Of a DNA stretch of 51,805 bases, positions 7,255 through 14,526 are shown piece after piece. The stretch covers positions 1 through 51,805 of the forward strand of contig JAIBBD010000009.1 in the NCBI GenBank assembly GCA_019694855.1, written 5' to 3'. Source of the DNA: Dehalococcoidia bacterium (lineage in GTDB: Bacteria > Chloroflexota > Dehalococcoidia > UBA2979). Position 1 is the stretch's first letter. Each line of letters begins with the position of its first letter. The translations under genes were made by a program, and so were the position numbers. The notes beneath the pieces are model-generated. The model was not told where the DNA came from and searched no databases. It worked only from the letters and a program-made list of their open reading frames with translations.

Positions 7255-7827
7255 GTGACGCTCGCGCTCGTCCTGATCGTTGCCTACCTGCTCGGCTCGA
7301 TTCCGACCTCGTACATCGTCGTGTACCGGCTCACCGGGCGTGACATCCGGACGATGGGCACCGGCAACCCCGGAACGATGAATGTCGTGGACACGGTCGG
7401 CCTGCGAGCCGGACTGGTGGTGGGCCTTGGCGACATCTGCAAGGGCATGGCCGCGGTTGGGGTGGCGTACCTAGCGGGGCTCAGCGACCGCGACGCAGTA
7501 CTGGCCGGCATGTGCGCGGTCGCCGGACACGACTGGTCGATCTTCTTGCGTCTCGATGGCGGCAACGGGATGGCAGCGGCCGTGGGCGCACTGATCGCGT
7601 TGCTACCCGAGGCGGCGCTGATCGCCGTTCCCGCCGCCATCGGGCTGTATGTCCTCGGCATATCGAGGCGGATGGCGGGCATCGTTGGCCTGCTGCTGCT
7701 GCTCGCGCTCGCCTACACCTTCAACGCGCCCGAGGTGCGTCTGATCGGGGCCGTCGTCCTGCTCACGTTCACCGTCATCAAGATCTTCCGCTTCGAAGGC
7801 TTCTCCCCCGCCCGGCCGGGCCGATGA
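7255..7827 (+). CDS. plsY: Acyl-phosphate:glycerol-3-phosphate acyltransferase PlsY
   Basis: A 190-residue membrane enzyme for the first acylation of glycerol 3-phosphate in phospholipid synthesis, using acyl phosphate. The three PlsY loops are visible: GSIPTSYIV (14-22), GRDIRTMGTGNPGTMNV (about 28-44), and the GHDWSIFLRLDGGNGMA stretch near 91-107 (usually GHxxPVFLxFKGGKG). The last loop is changed: the Lys of GGKG is Asn here. GTG start after GGAGG. The stop overlaps the next ATG (ATGA). PlsX is not in the window. Confidence 0.86.
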   Translation: MTLALVLIVAYLLGSIPTSYIVVYRLTGRDIRTMGTGNPGTMNVVDTVGLRAGLVVGLGDICKGMAAVGVAYLAGLSDRDAVLAGMCAVAGHDWSIFLRLDGGNGMAAAVGALIALLPEAALIAVPAAIGLYVLGISRRMAGIVGLLLLLALAYTFNAPEVRLIGAVVLLTFTVIKIFRFEGFSPARPGR

Positions 7828-8666
7828 CGGCGTTCGACGACACGCTCGGGCGTTTTCGTGCCGCGGTGGCGGGGCCAATGAGCCTTGTGCCACTGGCGCG
7901 GCCCGCGCTGCTGATCGCGCAGGCCGAGTATCCCGGCCTCGACGTGGAGGCCTACGAGGAACGCCTGCACGACCTGGGCGCGCACCTCGAGGCGCGTATC
8001 CACCCCTCGGCGGACGTGCGCACTCAGCTGGCCGAGGCACACCGGCTACTGTTCGAGGAGTACGGGTTCCACGGCAACGAAGACGAGTACGGGGACCCGA
8101 AGAACCTCTACCTGAACGACGTCATGGAGCGGCGCACCGGCATCCCGGTCACGCTCGCGATCCTCTATGTAGAGGTGTGCCGCACGGCCGGGCTCGACGC
8201 CCATGCGGTGGGACTGCCGGGCCACGTCATCGTCCGCGTAGACAGTCCTGAGGCGAGCGTCCTGGTCGATCCGTTCAATGCCGGCAGCGAGCTGACTGAG
8301 GAGCAGTGCCGGCAGCTGGTCCGCGGCGTCTTCGGCCGGCGCACGCCGTTCCGAGAGCATTTCCTCGAGCCGGTGACCTCCAGGCAGGTGACCCAGCGGC
8401 TGCTGCACAACCTGAAGGCGGGCTACCTCCAGCGGGGGGACGAGGAGCGTGCGGGCCGAGCCATCGAATTCCTGCTGGCGCTGTTCCCCTGGGACCTCGA
8501 CGAGGTGCGTGACCGGGGGATGCTGCGCGAGCGGGTCGGCGACCTACCAGCCGCCCTCGCGGACCTCGAGGAGTACGTGCGGTACCGGGCCGGGGCGCGC
8601 GACATCCAGACGGTGAACGAGGCAGTGCGGTCGCTGCGGCGGCAGACCGGGGCGGCCGAACGGTAG
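7824..8666 (+). CDS. SirB1-type transglutaminase-like protein with TPR tail
   Basis: A 280-residue protein. The SirB1/transglutaminase-like core is clear: FHGNEDEYGDPKNLYLNDV around residues 92-110, then RRTGIPVTLAILYVEVC with the active-site region, and GLPGHVIVR. The C-terminal third is helical and matches the TPR-like tail of this family. Members are often found near translation or release-factor genes, but their reaction is unproven. It is translationally coupled to plsY by a 4-bp overlap. Confidence 0.85.
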   Translation: MTAFDDTLGRFRAAVAGPMSLVPLARPALLIAQAEYPGLDVEAYEERLHDLGAHLEARIHPSADVRTQLAEAHRLLFEEYGFHGNEDEYGDPKNLYLNDVMERRTGIPVTLAILYVEVCRTAGLDAHAVGLPGHVIVRVDSPEASVLVDPFNAGSELTEEQCRQLVRGVFGRRTPFREHFLEPVTSRQVTQRLLHNLKAGYLQRGDEERAGRAIEFLLALFPWDLDEVRDRGMLRERVGDLPAALADLEEYVRYRAGARDIQTVNEAVRSLRRQTGAAER

Positions 8667-8758
8667 CCGTCCCACCCGCCTGCGCTGGCGCCAGTTCGGG
8701 GCCACTGCTACCCTTTAAGCAGGCCGCTCTTCACTTACCAGAAGGCAACCAGATACCG

Positions 8759-9292
8759 ATGAGAGACCCGCTCGACGCCGGCGCCGCCCGGGCGCGGCTG
8801 CGCCCCGTGCAGCCGGCGACCGCACCCGACCTGTCGTTTGTCGTGACCTCGGAGACGCTCGAGTACGCGACGGAGCACGCGCTGCAGTTCATCGACATCA
8901 CCGCCGACGTGCGGCAGGTGATCGCGCGCTCGGGACTCGCGACGGGCCAAGTGAGCGTTGTGTCGGCGCATACGACGGCCGCGGTGATCGTGAACGAGCA
9001 CGAGCCGCTGCTGCTCAACGACATGGCTCGCGTGCTGTCGCGGCTCGCTCCGGCGGGCGACTACTACGAACACAACGACTTCTCGATCCGGACGGTCAAC
9101 ATGACCGCCGAGGAGTGCGCGAATGGCCACGCGCACTGCCAGCACCTCTTCCTGGGCGCGAGCGAGACGATCATCGTCGAGAACTTCGAGATGAAGCTGG
9201 GCCCCTGGCAGAGCATCTTCCTGGTGGAACTGGACCACGCGCGCCGGCGCTCGGTCACGGTCCAGGCGATGGGCCTCGGCCGGCAGGGCTAG
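8759..9292 (+). CDS. YjbQ/UPF0047 family protein
   Basis: A 177-residue protein of the YjbQ family, small trimeric proteins with weak thiamine phosphate synthase activity and unknown main role. Signature parts: SAHTTAAVIVNEHEPLL (about 69-85), the N-G-H-A-H-C-Q-H metal-site segment (122-129) and FEMKLGPWQSIFLVELD. An N-terminal 25-residue extension precedes the core. A TACCCT -10 box lies at 8709-8714 and AGAAGG before the ATG. The His cluster needed for metal binding is complete. Confidence 0.88.
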   Translation: MRDPLDAGAARARLRPVQPATAPDLSFVVTSETLEYATEHALQFIDITADVRQVIARSGLATGQVSVVSAHTTAAVIVNEHEPLLLNDMARVLSRLAPAGDYYEHNDFSIRTVNMTAEECANGHAHCQHLFLGASETIIVENFEMKLGPWQSIFLVELDHARRRSVTVQAMGLGRQG

Positions 9293-9307
9293 CTCCTCGG
9301 CCGCACC

Positions 9308-9958
9308 ATGGGCGTCACTCGCATCCTCCATGCCGCGGGCAACTACCGCGAGACCCTCCCGCTTGCGCGGCTGCCAGAGGTCGACGCCATCGAGGCGGAC
9401 GTCTGGCTCCGCTCAGGTGACGTCTTCGTCAACCACGCACGGCCCCTCGGTCCCATCCCCTACACCATCGGCAGCGACGGACTGCGGCGGAACGACGAGG
9501 ACCGCGTCAACGTGGCGGAACTCCTCGCGGCGGTCGACGGCTGCGCGCGGCTCGTGCTGGACCTGCGGTCGTGGTTCGGCGACCCGGCGCCGGACATCAT
9601 GCGTGCGCTGCACCCGCTGCGAGACCGCTCGCACCTGCTCGTGAGCTGCGAGTCGTGGGCGATCGCCGACCGCCTCCGCGTGTGGCTGCCCGACCTGCTC
9701 GTCGCCTACTCGGTCCGTTCCGAGGGGCAGCTGCGGCGGTTCGTGCAGGGCCGCATCGGCGGCGGGCTCGCAGAGACGGCGGTGATGGTGCGTCACACGC
9801 TGCTGCGCTCGGCCGCGGAGGTGGAGTCATTGCGGCGATGGGCCTCGACGATCGGGGTGTGGACGGTGGACGACGAGCAGCGCGCGCGACAGCTCGCGGT
9901 GTGGGGCGTCGACAGCATCACGAGCAACGAACTGAGCGTGCTCGCCGCGCTCGGCTGA
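9308..9958 (+). CDS. GDPD-like (glycerophosphodiester phosphodiesterase fold) protein
   Basis: A 216-residue TIM-barrel protein of the glycerophosphodiester phosphodiesterase superfamily. Metal-binding features are seen: His8 (HAAGNYRET), Glu29 and Asp31 (EADVW), and His43 (NHARPLG); the C-terminal VWTVDDEQRARQLAVWGVDSITSN is typical. The usual HRG turn is HAA, so the substrate Arg is missing, and the protein is shorter than most active members. It may hydrolyse another phosphodiester or be inactive. It starts 15 nt after yjbQ with no clear ribosome site. Confidence 0.8.
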   Translation: MGVTRILHAAGNYRETLPLARLPEVDAIEADVWLRSGDVFVNHARPLGPIPYTIGSDGLRRNDEDRVNVAELLAAVDGCARLVLDLRSWFGDPAPDIMRALHPLRDRSHLLVSCESWAIADRLRVWLPDLLVAYSVRSEGQLRRFVQGRIGGGLAETAVMVRHTLLRSAAEVESLRRWASTIGVWTVDDEQRARQLAVWGVDSITSNELSVLAALG

Positions 9959-9965
9959 CGGCCGC

Positions 9966-9977
9966 TACGATCGCCGG
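9966..9977 (+). promoter_or_regulatory. Leaderless-type -10 box before the 9978 gene
   Basis: TACGAT at 9966-9971 is followed by 6 bases and then the ATG; no Shine-Dalgarno sequence is present. Transcription from this box would begin at or next to the A of ATG. Confidence 0.6.
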
Positions 9978-11198
9978 ATGAACCGCTCTTTCGACGCGCC
10001 CGGCACGACACCGGCGCACGACGACTTCGCGCTCGCGAACCGGGCGACGCCGCTGACTCCGGTCATCGCGGCCGAGATCGCGGAACGCGGGCCGATGACC
10101 TTTGCGCGCTTCATGTCGCTGGCCCTCGGGCATCCCGAGCACGGGTACTACAGCCGGCCGGACCTCGCGTGGGGCGCGGCCGGCGACTTCGAGACGTCGC
10201 CCGAGGTGCACCCGGTGTTCGGGTACCTCTGGGCGCGACAGATCCTCGAGTGCTGGGAGCGGCTGGGACGGCCGGCGGAGTTCGCGCTGGTGGAGCCGGG
10301 CGCCGGTTCGGGCGCGTTTGCCGTCGCGATCCTCACCTGGCTGCGCGAGCGCGCGCCGGAGTGCGCCGCCGCCGCGCGCCCGGTGATTCTCGACGGCCAT
10401 CCGCGGCGCGTCGAGCATCAGCGCGCGCGCCTGCGCGCGCGAGGGCTCGAGGCGAAGCACGCTCTGCTGGAGGAGTGGCTCGCGCGCGATGAGCATGTCA
10501 CCGGCGTCGTCATCAGCAACGAACTGTTCGACGCGCTGCCCGTGCACCTCGTGGAGCGGCGCGAGGGCGCGTTGCACGAGTGGTACGTGGCCGCGGGAGC
10601 GGATGGCGCGTTCGTCCTCGAGCCGGGCCCCACGAGCACGGCGGACCTCGAGGCGCATTTCGAGCGGCTGCGCATCTGGCCGGGGGAGGAGTGCCGGGCC
10701 GAGGTCTCGCTGGCCGCGCCGCAGCTGATGCGCGCCCTGGCGGGACGCCTCGAGCGGGGGTACGTGCTAACGATCGACTACGGCTACGAAGCGGAGCTGC
10801 TGTACGCCTCCTGGCGGCGGATGGGGACGCTGATGGCGTTCCGCCACCACAGCCCGCAGCCGGACCCGCTGGCGCTGCCCGGGCTGACGGATCTCACCGC
10901 GCACGTCGACTTCACCTCGCTGGCGGGGGCGGGAGCCGAGGCCGGCTTTGAGCCGGCGCCGCTCGTCTCACAGGCCGAGGCGCTGATGGCTCTTGGCATC
11001 GGCGAGGCGCTCGAGGCCGCACGGGCACGCGCCGCCGAGGACTTCGCCGCCTTCGCAAGCGCTCGGCGAGCGGCAGAGACGCTGCTCGACCCCGCCGGCC
11101 TCGGCCGCATCCGCGTGCTGGCAATGGCGAAGGGCGCGCCCCTCGAGGGGCTGGCGTGCCTGCGCAGCCCGGAGGGCTACCGGGCCGCCTCGAGGTAG
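9978..11198 (+). CDS. SAM-dependent methyltransferase, MidA/NDUFAF7 family
   Basis: A 406-residue protein of the MidA/NDUFAF7 family. In mitochondria the homologue dimethylates an arginine of a complex I subunit. Visible: PMTFARFMSLALGHPEHGYY (about 38-57), GAAGDFETSPEV, the SAM-binding VEPGAGSGAFA near 110, NELFDALPVH and TIDYGYEAE. Length is normal. Leaderless-type start. A NuoI/NuoG-like pair lies 3-7 kb downstream, which is suggestive given the family's link to complex I, but the pair is not a full complex I. The 3' end overlaps the convergent SRPBCC gene by 22 bp. Confidence 0.9.
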   Translation: MNRSFDAPGTTPAHDDFALANRATPLTPVIAAEIAERGPMTFARFMSLALGHPEHGYYSRPDLAWGAAGDFETSPEVHPVFGYLWARQILECWERLGRPAEFALVEPGAGSGAFAVAILTWLRERAPECAAAARPVILDGHPRRVEHQRARLRARGLEAKHALLEEWLARDEHVTGVVISNELFDALPVHLVERREGALHEWYVAAGADGAFVLEPGPTSTADLEAHFERLRIWPGEECRAEVSLAAPQLMRALAGRLERGYVLTIDYGYEAELLYASWRRMGTLMAFRHHSPQPDPLALPGLTDLTAHVDFTSLAGAGAEAGFEPAPLVSQAEALMALGIGEALEAARARAAEDFAAFASARRAAETLLDPAGLGRIRVLAMAKGAPLEGLACLRSPEGYRAASR

Positions 11199-11614
11199 TG
11201 CGGCAGCACGCCCTCCCAGCCGCCGACATTGGCGTTCCGCCAGTCTGGCCCGCGTTCACCGAGGCGCTCCCAGCCCGCGTGCTCGATCTCGACGCGGGTG
11301 CGGCCGTCATCGACGGGGTGGAAGCGAATCTCGACGTCGGTCCCGCTCGCGCGGTCCGTCGCGATGTACCACAGGTAGGCGAGGCGATGCGGCGGTTCCC
11401 AAACCGTCACCTCGCCCCAGTCGTGCTCGAGGCCCGCCGGGGTGCGCTCGAAGATGCGCACGCCGACGTGTGGCTCGAAGACGACCTCGAGGCCGCTCTC
11501 GCCGGAGATCGTGTGCGCCTTCGGCCACCACAGCGAGGCGCGCCGCGTCCACACCTCGAAGGCGTGATCCGGCGGACAGCTCAGTTCGAAGGTGAACCGA
11601 AGCGGCTCGGTCAC
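11177..11614 (-). CDS. SRPBCC (AHSA1-like) domain protein
   Basis: A 145-residue single-domain START-like protein of the AHSA1/polyketide cyclase type. The N-terminal strand and helix (FTFELSCPPDHAFEVWTRRASLWWP) and the C-terminal helix ending GWEGVLPHYLEA match the family. The GTG start overlaps the ArsR stop (GTGA), so the two are translated together. ArsR/SRPBCC pairs of this kind are common and their ligand is usually unknown. The SRPBCC pocket probably binds a hydrophobic small molecule. Confidence 0.88.
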   Translation of the reverse strand: MTEPLRFTFELSCPPDHAFEVWTRRASLWWPKAHTISGESGLEVVFEPHVGVRIFERTPAGLEHDWGEVTVWEPPHRLAYLWYIATDRASGTDVEIRFHPVDDGRTRVEIEHAGWERLGERGPDWRNANVGGWEGVLPHYLEAAR

Positions 11615-11943
11615 CCCGCTCGCTCGCGGGGCGTGGTGTTCTCGGCAGCCAGGCGAACGCGCGCCGCAACGTCGCCCCACACGCGCTCGAGGTAGGCCTG
11701 CACGGCGGCGACGCCTTCCGAGTCGAGTTCGTAAATGCGGCGGGTGCCCTCGGGGCGGTCGCTCACGAGACCGGCCTCCTTGAGCAGCCGGAGGTGCCGT
11801 GAGACAGCCGGGCGGCTGATCGGAAGCGTGTCCGCGATCTCGCGGACGGAGCGCCCGCCGCTACCGAGGAGTTCGACGATAGCGCGCCGATGCGGGTCGC
11901 CGAGAGCATCGAAGGGGTCATGGTGGAGAGGACGCGGGGACAC
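11611..11943 (-). CDS. ArsR-family transcriptional repressor
   Basis: A 110-residue winged-helix regulator. FDALGDPHRRAIVELLG (11-27) begins the domain and SVREIADTLPISRPAVSRHLRLLKEAGLV carries the recognition helix; DRPEGTRRIYEL is the wing. No cysteine metal-binding motif is present, so it does not sense arsenite in the classic way. GTG start with a TACCAT box 7 nt upstream and no ribosome site: leaderless type. It likely controls itself and the SRPBCC gene. Confidence 0.9.
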   Translation of the reverse strand: MSPRPLHHDPFDALGDPHRRAIVELLGSGGRSVREIADTLPISRPAVSRHLRLLKEAGLVSDRPEGTRRIYELDSEGVAAVQAYLERVWGDVAARVRLAAENTTPRERAG

Positions 11944-12039
11944 GCCCGCGATGGTAACAGGGTGCGAACCGTAACATCTCGGCTACACTTCGTGTTCATG
12001 CAGGCGGCGGAGGCGCGCCCTCGGGCGTACCATTGAGCC
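11944..12039. promoter_or_regulatory. Divergent leaderless promoter region (arsR / iscU-like)
   Basis: Leftward: TACCAT (complement of 11951-11956), 7 bases, GTG of arsR. Rightward: TACCAT at 12028-12033, 6 bases, ATG of the IscU-like gene. A direct repeat GTAAC occurs at 11954-11958 and 11971-11975 (17-base period), overlapping the arsR -10; it could be an ArsR contact site. Confidence 0.55.
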
Positions 12040-12426
12040 ATGGCTCCCGAGTACTACAGCGCGACCCTGATCGACCATTTCGAACATCCTCGCAACGCCG
12101 GCGCGATGGAGGACGCGGACGCCGAGGCGTACGTCGTGAATCCCGTCTGCGGCGACTCGCTGCGCCTGTTCCTCAAGATTGAGGACGACCGCGTCCAGCG
12201 CGCCTCGTTCCTGACCTCGGGCTGTCCCGCCTCGATCGCCACCTCCTCGGCGGCGACCGAGATGCTGGCGGGCCGGAGCCTCGAGGACGCCGAGGCGCTG
12301 ACCCGCGACGACTACGCGGAGGCGGTCGGCGGGCTGCCGAAATCGAAGGTGCACTGCTCGGTGCTCGCCGCCTCGGCGGTGCGCCAGGCGATCGGCGAGT
12401 GGCGCAAGCAGCGGGCGGCGGTTTAG
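12040..12426 (+). CDS. IscU/NifU-type iron-sulfur cluster scaffold
   Basis: A 128-residue scaffold protein on which [2Fe-2S] or [4Fe-4S] clusters are built before transfer. The three cluster cysteines are in place: NPVCGD (Cys37), SGCPAS (Cys65) and HCSVLA (Cys108). The N-terminus YSATLIDHFEHPRNAG is typical. Leaderless-type start. It heads a rightward run that ends with the cluster-rich NuoI- and NuoG-like proteins, for which it may supply clusters. No cysteine desulfurase lies nearby. Confidence 0.92.
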   Translation: MAPEYYSATLIDHFEHPRNAGAMEDADAEAYVVNPVCGDSLRLFLKIEDDRVQRASFLTSGCPASIATSSAATEMLAGRSLEDAEALTRDDYAEAVGGLPKSKVHCSVLAASAVRQAIGEWRKQRAAV

Positions 12427-12435
12427 TCTCCGAGC

Positions 12436-13059
12436 ATGACGGTCGCCGCGCTCATCCTCGCCGCCGGCGCTTCGAGGCGTATGGGCCGCCCGAAGGGGCT
12501 GTTGCCCTGGGGCGACCGTTCGCTGCTCGCCTGGGAAGTCGATGAGCTGATGCGCTCCTCGGTGGACGACATCGTGGTGGTCCTCGGACATCACGCCGAG
12601 GACGTGCGGCGCTCGCTTGGCGACGGCGCGCGGTATTGCGTCTTCAACCAGCGCTGGCCGCAGGGCCGCGCGACGTCCCTGTCGAAGGGCGCGAAGGCGC
12701 TCGTCGCCGGCGGCCGCGCCGCGCCCGAGGCGATCGTGATCCAGAACGTCGACCAGCCGACGCGCGCCGACATCATCGACCGCCTCGTCGCCGAGCTGCG
12801 CAGCAGCGGCGCTGAGGTGGTGCAGCCCTCGTACCGCGGGAAGCCCGGGCATCCGGTCGTCCTCAGCGGCGCGCTGATCGACGAGCTGATCGGGGCCACC
12901 GAGGCGACCTTCGGCCTGCGTTCCGTCCTCGAACGGCACGCCGCGCACCTCGTCGCGATGGATGACGAGCCGGTGGTGCGCATCGACCTCGACACGCCGG
13001 ACACCCTCGACGAGGGGCGGCGGCTGCTCGGGGTCGCAGGTGTGGCGACGAACAGCTGA
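12436..13059 (+). CDS. MocA/MobA-like nucleotidyltransferase
   Basis: A 207-residue NTP transferase. LILAAGASRRMGRPKGLLPW (6-25) is the nucleotide-binding loop of the CTP:molybdopterin cytidylyltransferase group; QNVDQPTRAD and GKPGHPVVLS follow in the expected order. It would attach CMP to molybdopterin, a cofactor form used by xanthine-oxidase-type enzymes, none of which is in the window. A TAGTCT box overlaps the preceding TAG stop with 6 bases to the ATG, so it may have its own leaderless transcript. A different NTP transfer role cannot be excluded. Confidence 0.82.
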   Translation: MTVAALILAAGASRRMGRPKGLLPWGDRSLLAWEVDELMRSSVDDIVVVLGHHAEDVRRSLGDGARYCVFNQRWPQGRATSLSKGAKALVAGGRAAPEAIVIQNVDQPTRADIIDRLVAELRSSGAEVVQPSYRGKPGHPVVLSGALIDELIGATEATFGLRSVLERHAAHLVAMDDEPVVRIDLDTPDTLDEGRRLLGVAGVATNS

Positions 13060-13061
13060 GC

Positions 13062-13778
13062 TTGCGGCTCGACTGCCTGGGGTCCGGCAACGCGTTTTCG
13101 TTCGGGCGGTACTGGAGCGGTTTCCTCCTCGACCGGCACATCCTCCTCGACTGCCCGCCGCAGACGCTGCCGCACCTGTTCCAGCTCGGCGTGCCGTCCG
13201 AGGAGATCGACCTCATGCTGCTGTCCCACGCGCACAGCGACCACATCGGCGGGGTCGACCTCTTCCTTCTCGACGCCGTCTACCGCACCTGGCCGCGGCG
13301 CACGCGGCCGCTCGCCGTCGGCGGGCCGCCCGGCATCTACGACCGGCTGCGCGAGGTGATCGGAGAGTCGGAGCGACTGCCGCCTCGCGACGACACACGC
13401 ATCACCTGGTTCGAGGGCGGTGACGGCGCCTCATTCGAGTGGGCGGGCGCGACGGTCGAGTGCTTCGAGGTGGAGCACGACCCCGCACTCACCTCGCTGG
13501 GATTCCGGGTGCACGCGGGCGGCTCGGTGGTCGCGTACAGCGGCGACACGAGGCCATGTGCCGCGGTGGAGCGACTGGCCGAAGGCGCGGACCTGCTCGT
13601 GCTCGAGTGCGGCGTGGGGACGTACCACTTCGACTGGCCCGACGTGCTGGCGCTCCGGTCGCGGCTGCCAGCGAGCACGGAGATCGTCGTCACGCACTAC
13701 CCGGATGAGGGCGCGGACGCGGTGCGAGGCGTGCCGGGGGTGCGGCTGGCCGAGGACTTCGGGATGTACGAGGCGTGA
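13062..13778 (+). CDS. Metallo-beta-lactamase fold hydrolase (RNase Z-like group)
   Basis: A 238-residue MBL-fold protein. The metal motif HAHSDH (about 56-61) is intact, later ligands appear in YSGDTRP and VVTHYPDEG, and the GSGNAF opening is like RNase Z and arylsulfatase-type members. The exosite arm of true RNase Z is absent, so tRNA 3' processing is not implied. The TTG start lies 2 nt after the MocA-like stop, so the two are probably coupled. Confidence 0.88.
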   Translation: MRLDCLGSGNAFSFGRYWSGFLLDRHILLDCPPQTLPHLFQLGVPSEEIDLMLLSHAHSDHIGGVDLFLLDAVYRTWPRRTRPLAVGGPPGIYDRLREVIGESERLPPRDDTRITWFEGGDGASFEWAGATVECFEVEHDPALTSLGFRVHAGGSVVAYSGDTRPCAAVERLAEGADLLVLECGVGTYHFDWPDVLALRSRLPASTEIVVTHYPDEGADAVRGVPGVRLAEDFGMYEA

Positions 13779-13923
13779 GTGTGGGATTTTCGTAACCGCT
13801 GCTTCGCGAACGGCGGCTGAACCCCTCGTTCGTGCTACGATTCACATGGCGTGGCGGGGGTGTCCCTTATCTCCTCGTCCGCTATGCTCCGCGACGCACA
13901 CGTTCGGGGGAGACGAGGCTGCC

Positions 13924-14484
13924 GTGGCGTACGGTGCGGGCATCGCCCGAGGCCTGCTGGTCACCTTCAAGCACATTTTCAAGCCCCCTGTCACCGTCAA
14001 CTATCCCGAGGAGACGCGACAGGTGCCGGTGCGCGCGCGCACGAACCTACTCTGGTTCGAGGAGCGCTGCACGGGCTGCTCCACGTGCGCGCAAGCGTGC
14101 CCGGACGGATGCATCCTCGTGCAGACCTCGCCACGCGGTGACGGCACGCTGAACATCGACCGCTATGAGATCGACTTCCGCATCTGCATGTACTGCGGGC
14201 TGTGCACCGAGGCGTGCCCGTACCAGGCGATCCAGGCGGGCGGGCGCTACAACGACGCCGTGTATGTCTTCGAGAACATGTACCGCAACCGCGAGGCGCT
14301 GACGCGCGAGGCGAAGGCGTACATGGAGCAGACCGGCGGGCGCTACCCGAACGGGCAGCTGCAGGAGCTCGCCCCGCCTCGGACGGCGATGCCGACCGCA
14401 CGCAGCCGCGTGCAGACGGCGGGGAGCGACGGGCCGTACGGCCCCCAGCACCTGCCGAGCCGGCAAGACCGCAACGGCAGCTGA
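13924..14484 (+). CDS. NuoI-like 2[4Fe-4S] ferredoxin subunit
   Basis: A 186-residue protein like subunit I of NADH-quinone oxidoreductase. An N-terminal membrane-associating helix (GLLVTFKHIFKPPVTVNYPEE, about 10-30) is the NuoI hallmark, followed by clusters C49/52/55/59 and C88/91/94/98. The C-terminal tail is long and polar. The GTG start follows GAGG; -10-like boxes lie at 13836 (TACGAT) and 13884 (TATGCT). Next gene is NuoG-like, 42 nt away. Other complex I subunits are absent here, so this may be a stand-alone electron module. Confidence 0.88.
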   Translation: MAYGAGIARGLLVTFKHIFKPPVTVNYPEETRQVPVRARTNLLWFEERCTGCSTCAQACPDGCILVQTSPRGDGTLNIDRYEIDFRICMYCGLCTEACPYQAIQAGGRYNDAVYVFENMYRNREALTREAKAYMEQTGGRYPNGQLQELAPPRTAMPTARSRVQTAGSDGPYGPQHLPSRQDRNGS

Positions 14485-14526
14485 CGCGAGCCTCGGCACG
14501 AGGGCGAAGAGAAAGAGCGGGATCGC

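Noticed and set aside
12436-13059. F420 biosynthesis CofC instead of MocA-like
   Set aside because: The LAAGASRRMGRPKGLLPW loop is of the MocA/MobA type, and the gene is far from cofE.
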